Below, one piece after another: positions 60,598 through 64,000 of a stretch of DNA of 64,000 bases. Position 1 is the stretch's first letter. Each line of letters starts with the position of its first letter. Source of the stretch: Candidatus Saccharimonadota bacterium (GTDB lineage: Bacteria; Patescibacteriota; Saccharimonadia; Saccharimonadales; Saccharimonadaceae); the NCBI GenBank assembly GCA_009992235.1, contig JAACVZ010000001.1, positions 253,395-317,394 of the forward strand, given 5' to 3'. A program made the position numbers and the translations under genes. The notes below the pieces were generated by a model. It had not been told where the DNA came from and did no database searches. It saw only the letters and a list, made by a program, of their open reading frames with translations.

Positions 60598-61393
60598 CTT
60601 TCTCTAATTCCTTACCCAACACCTTCACATACACACCTACCATTTCATGTCCTGTCAGCACCATTTTGGCGCTTACCTTCGGGTTGAACTTTGCGAGGTT
60701 GGTTATATGCCCACCTATCACCACTGGATCAAAACTGCCGTACAACACTCGGGTCGGCACTCGAAGCTTGCGAGCATCTTCTAACGATTTTTGGTTAATA
60801 ATACTCGAACCAAGCGCCTCCATGTAAGCGCCGACGTTTTCGTTGTTAATATCGAGCACCTTGCTAGCAAGTCCAAGCCGTACCATTATTGGCGACAGGT
60901 TCACTAACCGCTCTGGGTGTTTACGGGCAATTTTATACATGTCTCTTAGAACAGATTCTCGGTTAAACCCTCGCTTCGTGTCGGGCCCATAAAATGGCGG
61001 GCTACACAGTACCAGCTGGCGCACCATAAGCGGATATTTCCGAGCAATCGCCACCGATACCAACGCCCCAAGCGAATGCCCGACCAGTATTGTCTGCCGA
61101 GACAGGCCTTCCCTAAATAGCGTCATGCTCACCGCTCGGGCTTGCTCGTTGGCATCGTAGCGAGACCACGGCGGTTTCGGTGACTTTCCAAACCCAAGCA
61201 AATCTATACCAATTACCCGCACGTCCTTCGGCAATAGCGGAATAAGGTCATCCCACGTCCGCGACGAATTACCAATACCATGAAGTAACACAATCGTTGC
61301 CTTCGGTTTTTTCGGCGTACGAAACCGAGTGACATGAAGTGGATACGGCACGCGAAGCCATCGGTGAATAAGTAGGTCTAAGAAACGTTTCAT
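60572..61393 (-). CDS. Alpha/beta-fold hydrolase
   Basis: This 273-residue serine hydrolase has an oxyanion/HG motif LLHGIGNSSRTWDDL, nucleophile Ser in LVGHSLGALVSVA, an acid in VLYGSFDPVV and His in LTGHEMVGV, the classical order. A cap region lies at about 140-200. The basic N-terminus (IHRWLRVPYPLHVTRFRTPKKPKA) could associate with membrane. The substrate is unknown; esterase or lipase activity is typical. Its end overlaps the histidine kinase gene by 26 bases. A possible small gene lies 27 bases upstream on the same strand. Confidence 0.85.
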   Translation of the reverse strand: MKRFLDLLIHRWLRVPYPLHVTRFRTPKKPKATIVLLHGIGNSSRTWDDLIPLLPKDVRVIGIDLLGFGKSPKPPWSRYDANEQARAVSMTLFREGLSRQTILVGHSLGALVSVAIARKYPLMVRQLVLCSPPFYGPDTKRGFNRESVLRDMYKIARKHPERLVNLSPIMVRLGLASKVLDINNENVGAYMEALGSSIINQKSLEDARKLRVPTRVLYGSFDPVVIGGHITNLAKFNPKVSAKMVLTGHEMVGVYVKVLGKELEKVTLPRKRE

Positions 61394-61420
61394 CTCTCTT
61401 ATATTGTCAGTCTAGGTTTA

Positions 61421-61507
61421 TTATTTTTCAACACTCTGAGTGACAACTTTTCTCTTTTTAATGCGTAGTTTTTCTTTTAAGTCTGCAAGCTGTTTATCCG
61501 TTGCCAT
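61421..61507 (-). CDS. Candidate 28-residue lysine-rich small protein
   Basis: An ATG at 61507 preceded by GAGGGG at 6 bases opens a 28-codon frame ending in TAA at 61421 (MATDKQLADLKEKLRIKKRK...). It is highly charged with heptad-like leucines and no membrane segment. It sits 27 bases upstream of the hydrolase gene on the same strand, in a 270-base gap that otherwise holds no gene. The ribosome site and codon pattern are supportive; there is no homology evidence. Confidence 0.45.
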   Translation of the reverse strand: MATDKQLADLKEKLRIKKRKVVTQSVEK

Positions 61508-61650
61508 GTGAATCCCCTCACTAATGCTATTACACTCATTAAAACATACTTTAGGGTGATTCTACGCCTCTCGCCACAACCAACACGCAATCTTTCCGCT
61601 CACCTAGGTCGGCGAAGCGACTAGACATACCGCGAGGCGAACCCCGGGTG

Positions 61651-61656
61651 TATACT
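61651..61656 (+). promoter_or_regulatory. -10 box of the VIT1-like gene
   Basis: TATACT ends 7 bases before the ATG at 61664, with TG immediately before it and no ribosome site; a leaderless message is predicted. Confidence 0.5.
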
Positions 61657-61663
61657 AAAACTC

Positions 61664-62152
61664 ATGAAAGCCAAGCAAAAAGAATACTTACAAAGCGCAA
61701 TGTTCGGGTTTAACGATGCGCTAGTATCTACAACCGGTGTTATTGTCGGAATTAGCACCGGAACCGGAGACAAGCAGGTTGTTATTTTAGCAGGTGTCGT
61801 GACTATACTAGTTGAAGCACTTTCTATGGGGTCTGGGCAATATCTTAGCTCTAAGTCTGCGCATCAACTCGATAAAACCGATTCATTCAAGGTACCAATT
61901 ATTGGTGGAATAATTATGTTCTGCGCCTACTTTTTAGCTGGGCTCGTTCCGCTGCTCGCCATTATCCTATTCCCTGTAGAGGTCGGGCGAAATGTTGCAA
62001 TAGTTGCCGCACTCACCTGTCTTCTCATACTAGGCTACGCAAAAGGGAGAATCGTTAAAGTTTCTCCCCTTCGCAGTGCCCTTGAAGTATTTGTTATTGG
62101 TGGCGTAACAACTATTATCGGTATAGTTGCTGGCAACATCTTTGCAGTGTAG
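61664..62152 (+). CDS. VIT1/CCC1-family metal transporter
   Basis: This 162-residue membrane protein belongs to the vacuolar iron transporter-like family, which exports Fe or Mn from the cytosol. It has the N-terminal signature SAMFGFNDALVSTTGVIVGIS. Helix 2 contains LVEALSMGSGQYLSSKS with its conserved Glu/Met/Ser, and there are three further helices. The large cytoplasmic metal-binding domain of plant and yeast members is missing, as in short bacterial forms. The gene is leaderless by promoter spacing, and its end is 2 bases from the convergent DUF2680-like gene. Confidence 0.88.
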   Translation: MKAKQKEYLQSAMFGFNDALVSTTGVIVGISTGTGDKQVVILAGVVTILVEALSMGSGQYLSSKSAHQLDKTDSFKVPIIGGIIMFCAYFLAGLVPLLAIILFPVEVGRNVAIVAALTCLLILGYAKGRIVKVSPLRSALEVFVIGGVTTIIGIVAGNIFAV

Positions 62153-62154
62153 TT

Positions 62155-62580
62155 TTAACGGTTTCGGCCGTAACCACCCTGTCGGTCGCCTTCACCGCTA
62201 CCGAATTCGTGATCAGCAGTGTTGGCTGCGTGACGCGCCTCTCTATCAGCAATCCGTTCAGCAATCTCTTCGGCACTAAGTCCGCGAGATTCCCAGCGAG
62301 CTTTTGCTGCTTCGGTCATTTTAGCGCGAAATGCATCTTCACTAAGTCCATGCTCGACAGCTATCTGCGACATCGTCTTTGTTTGCAAAGCAGCTCGCAA
62401 CTCATCGGCGCTCATACCAAATATCTCGGCCCTTGATTCTAACGAAGCATTGTATCCGTTACCCTGCCCCTCGTGTACGCCAGTTTGTAAGCCTGTACCG
62501 CTGAAGGCTGAAACGCTCGTTGCGCCCACAGCACCAGCTACGGCTACAGCTGTGATCCCTAATGTTAGTAATTTTTTCAT
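62155..62580 (-). CDS. Exported DUF2680-like helical protein
   Basis: This 141-residue protein has a clear signal peptide (MKKLLTLGITAVAVAGAVGA, likely cleaved after SVSA at about 25). Two helical repeat units of the DUF2680/YckD type follow: AEIFGMSADELRAALQTKTMSQIAVEHGLSE, read as two segments around positions 51-82, and a related copy at 100-115. A glycine-rich tail ends RNR. AAGGAG lies 9 bases before the ATG. It is downstream of an ECF sigma factor and its membrane partner, and shares the C-terminal RNR with that partner. Confidence 0.75.
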   Translation of the reverse strand: MKKLLTLGITAVAVAGAVGATSVSAFSGTGLQTGVHEGQGNGYNASLESRAEIFGMSADELRAALQTKTMSQIAVEHGLSEDAFRAKMTEAAKARWESRGLSAEEIAERIADREARHAANTADHEFGSGEGDRQGGYGRNR

Positions 62581-62643
62581 AATGCAAATCTCCTTGTTAA
62601 TTTAAGCTTGCATATGTAGTACACTCTGCCGATCAAAATTATT

Positions 62644-63117
62644 TCAGCGGTTTCGCCAAGTGCCTTGATTCTGGCCACGACCTTCGAGCTGGCTTGGTGC
62701 GTGAGACTTACCTATATCTAGAAACGATAGCCCTAGCCCTATAAGCAATGAGCCAATAATCAACACCGCAGCAACTGTAGTTGTCTTATGTTTATACATC
62801 TTGCCGAAATGTCGTACCAGCACGATGGCTACGGCCATCAACACAGCAGCTGCAATCAACGCCCACCATGGGAACGATGCCACTAATTCACTTAAATTAG
62901 CTCGTGCTCCATAAGCCATCGTGTCGGCTGTTTCAATACGAACCCAGAAGAATATAATGCTCGCAAGATAAGTTGTGGAAACTCCGGCTAATATAACCGC
63001 GCCTGCCGAAACCAGTCCAAGCAACGTAAAGTATGCACGTGGCCGCATATGCACCTTGCCACTTTTAATCGCATCCATAACCGATGCATTTATGTGAGAT
63101 GAGGTTTGTTTTTTCAT
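62644..63117 (-). CDS. Three-helix membrane protein, putative anti-sigma factor
   Basis: This 157-residue protein has about 30 cytoplasmic residues (HINASVMDAIKSGKVHMRPR), then three membrane helices (about 30-57, 80-103, 113-135) and a soluble tail ending GTWRNR. Its ATG overlaps the TGA of the ECF sigma gene (ATGA), the normal position of an anti-sigma factor. The short N-terminal cytoplasmic part lacks a zinc HxxxCxxC motif, so if it is an anti-sigma it is not of the ZAS type. The role is inferred from context. Confidence 0.65.
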   Translation of the reverse strand: MKKQTSSHINASVMDAIKSGKVHMRPRAYFTLLGLVSAGAVILAGVSTTYLASIIFFWVRIETADTMAYGARANLSELVASFPWWALIAAAVLMAVAIVLVRHFGKMYKHKTTTVAAVLIIGSLLIGLGLSFLDIGKSHAPSQLEGRGQNQGTWRNR

Positions 63118-63677
63118 CGCCGTACTCCTTTCTGCTGACAAATTTCTTTTAACAACTTCTTTGCTCGTGATAGCCATACGCCTATAGTCGATGCTGGTAC
63201 ATGTAGAATGTCGCTGACTTCTTCATACTTCATACGCTCAAAGTAGACCAGTTGTATCACTTCACGATATTTTGGCTCTAAACCGTTCAAGCAAGCGCGC
63301 ACGCGCCCCCTCAAGGCTTCTTCGTCCATTAGTTCTTCAATGCCCTGACTGTAGGTAACATCCGGCAATTCATTAATATCATCATCCGTGATATGGCGCA
63401 TCTTTTTGACAGCATTCATAGCCTCGTTATGGGCAATTCGGTATATCCACGACGAGAACTTATACTTACCATTAAATCCCTGCAAGTTCTGATAAGCCTT
63501 AATAAATGTATCCTGAACCACATCATTCGCCGTTGCGTTATTATGGATTAGATAAACAACATAACGATGCAACTTAGCTTCATAGCGCGCCATTATATCG
63601 GCATAGGCATCGGCATCGCCATTTATTATCTTGGCGACAGTTGCTTTGTCTAAATCATCAGGGCGCTGACTGCTCAT
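63114..63677 (-). CDS. ECF-type RNA polymerase sigma factor
   Basis: This 187-residue group IV sigma factor directs transcription of an extracytoplasmic-stress regulon. Region 2 spans about 22-90 (RYEAKLHRYVVYLIHN, DVVQDTFIKAYQNL, FSSWIYRIAHNEAMN). Region 4 spans about 125-178 (LEPKYREVIQLVYFERMKYEEVS, VPASTIGVWLSRAKKLL). The ATG is 6 bases after a TGC-GATAAT box, so it is leaderless. A putative membrane regulator follows in an ATGA overlap. Confidence 0.94.
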   Translation of the reverse strand: MSSQRPDDLDKATVAKIINGDADAYADIMARYEAKLHRYVVYLIHNNATANDVVQDTFIKAYQNLQGFNGKYKFSSWIYRIAHNEAMNAVKKMRHITDDDINELPDVTYSQGIEELMDEEALRGRVRACLNGLEPKYREVIQLVYFERMKYEEVSDILHVPASTIGVWLSRAKKLLKEICQQKGVRR

Positions 63678-63683
63678 AAATAC

Positions 63684-63692
63684 ATTATCGCA
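63684..63692 (-). promoter_or_regulatory. Extended -10 promoter of the ECF sigma gene
   Basis: TGC-GATAAT on the minus strand (hexamer 63684-63689) ends 6 bases before the ATG at 63677. A short inverted repeat ATTAC-N8-GTAAT lies upstream (63715-63732) and could be an operator. Confidence 0.55.
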
Positions 63693-63773
63693 GACTTTAG
63701 CCTATGCTGCCGTCATTACTCATACATGTAATACTGTTTTTATCGCTAAATAATTTCAGTTTTTTAACACTAT

Positions 63774-63795
63774 ATAAAAAAGCCCGAATGGACTC
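63774..63795 (-). terminator. Intrinsic terminator of the last (edge) gene
   Basis: On the minus strand a short stem GAGTCC/GGGCTT around an ATTC loop is followed by TTTTTATAT. It lies about 120 bases past the stop codon of the partial gene at the window edge. The remainder of 63678-63917 holds no recognisable gene apart from the ECF promoter. Confidence 0.6.
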
Positions 63796-63917
63796 TCGTT
63801 TTCTTGGCCGAGGCTAGTGGACGAGTAAGAGGTGCTGCAATAACCGCGCCTGCAATATATTCCACGCCGACCAAGAGCAAATATAGTTGAAAATAATATA
63901 CCGGTATCACTATGCAT

Positions 63918-64000
63918 CTATGAATGTGCGACTGATCTCGTCACCCACGCCGAATAATAAGTACTTTGGCCGCTAATCCGCACACGGATACGGTATTCAA
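63918..64000 (-). CDS. C-terminal end of an unidentified protein (partial)
   Basis: An open frame enters from the window edge and ends in TAG at 63918. The visible 26 residues (EYRIRVRISGQSTYYSAW, then VTRSVAHS) alternate polar and non-polar residues like the last strands of a fibronectin type III or Ig-like domain, suggesting a surface or exported protein. A terminator about 120 bases downstream agrees with a gene end here. The identity is not known. Confidence 0.5.
   Translation of the reverse strand, partial: EYRIRVRISGQSTYYSAWVTRSVAHS

Noticed and set aside
61540..61640. An imperfect distant repeat CGCCTCTCGC / GCGAGGCG as an RNA structure
   Set aside because: One arm has an extra base and the loop would be about 60 bases; no supporting promoter or terminator.
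63770..63910. A 46-codon GTG-started frame on the minus strand (VIPVYYFQLY...)
   Set aside because: No ribosome site or promoter, and the terminator hairpin and U-run lie within its last codons, so it is more likely the untranslated 3' region of the edge gene.
1..64000. CRISPR arrays, insertion sequences, prophage genes and rRNA genes
   Set aside because: I saw no regularly spaced repeats, transposase or integrase motifs, terminal repeats or rRNA-like sequence; the window looks like stable core chromosome.
1..64000. Reading UGA as glycine (as in some CPR lineages)
   Set aside because: Recognised families end at UGA at the expected length, including four ATGA junctions, and the long conserved genes have no in-frame UGA.

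Overview
This 64 kb window is a compact bacterial chromosome segment, almost wholly coding, with standard-code genes, a GC content near the middle of the range, and many 1-4 bp gene overlaps. The gene complement suggests Candidatus Saccharibacteria (TM7, Patescibacteria/CPR). The clues are a split transketolase, a shortened RelA/SpoT enzyme, an L19 with a long acidic tail, a gatCAB operon carrying a small membrane gene, a PilB-type ATPase, and several short membrane proteins of unknown function. That assignment is an inference from recognised protein families. UGA is a normal stop codon here, so this is not a lineage that reads UGA as glycine.

Layout, left to right. At 1-5.6 kb (minus strand) lie rpoB (cut by the window edge), clpP, tig and a degenerate GGDEF protein, followed by tRNA-Leu(UAG) at 5.7 kb. 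At 5.9-16.3 kb are a flavin-linked oxidase (+), tyrS-recG-rsmD (-), a class A penicillin-binding protein (+) and radA with a PIN-TRAM membrane protein (-). At 16.3-21.8 kb are nusA, clpC, a membrane HExxH protein translationally joined to clpC, and a secreted HNH nuclease. At 21.9-31.8 kb are pepN, an RNase HII-YraN fusion, rplS, pilB, a SpoU methyltransferase and dnaE. At 31.9-39 kb are small envelope proteins, gatC-gatA-(HEPN-like)-gatB, uvrB and a membrane-anchored hypothetical. At 39-46.9 kb is a carbon operon: gap, rpiB, rpe, split tkt, fba, a PfkB kinase and a LOG-domain fusion. At 47-58.5 kb are rel, ppa, a PLD-like protein, trxB, an FKBP, pheST, an unusual aquaporin, rmuC, a PAP2 phosphatase and a membrane protein. 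At 58.5-64 kb are a two-component system, an alpha/beta hydrolase, a VIT1-like transporter, a DUF2680-like secreted protein, an ECF sigma factor with a putative membrane partner, and the C-terminus of one more gene.

The most informative signals are regulatory. clpP and clpC each carry a CIRCE operator (HrcA site), one with a single mismatch and one perfect. Each overlaps the promoter and also supplies the TAG stop codon of the gene in front (tig, nusA). Many genes are preceded by an extended -10 box (typically TGG-TATAAT) ending only 6-8 bases before the start codon. This predicts leaderless mRNAs and corrects several gene starts. nusA has a strong promoter followed at once by a terminator-like hairpin, and rpoB has two stem-loops in its leader.

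Working together, the carbon operon would interconvert pentose phosphates and glycolytic intermediates. A LOG-type hydrolase, if active on nucleotides, would feed ribose 5-phosphate into it. The Clp genes, the HExxH protein and trigger factor form a protein-quality group.
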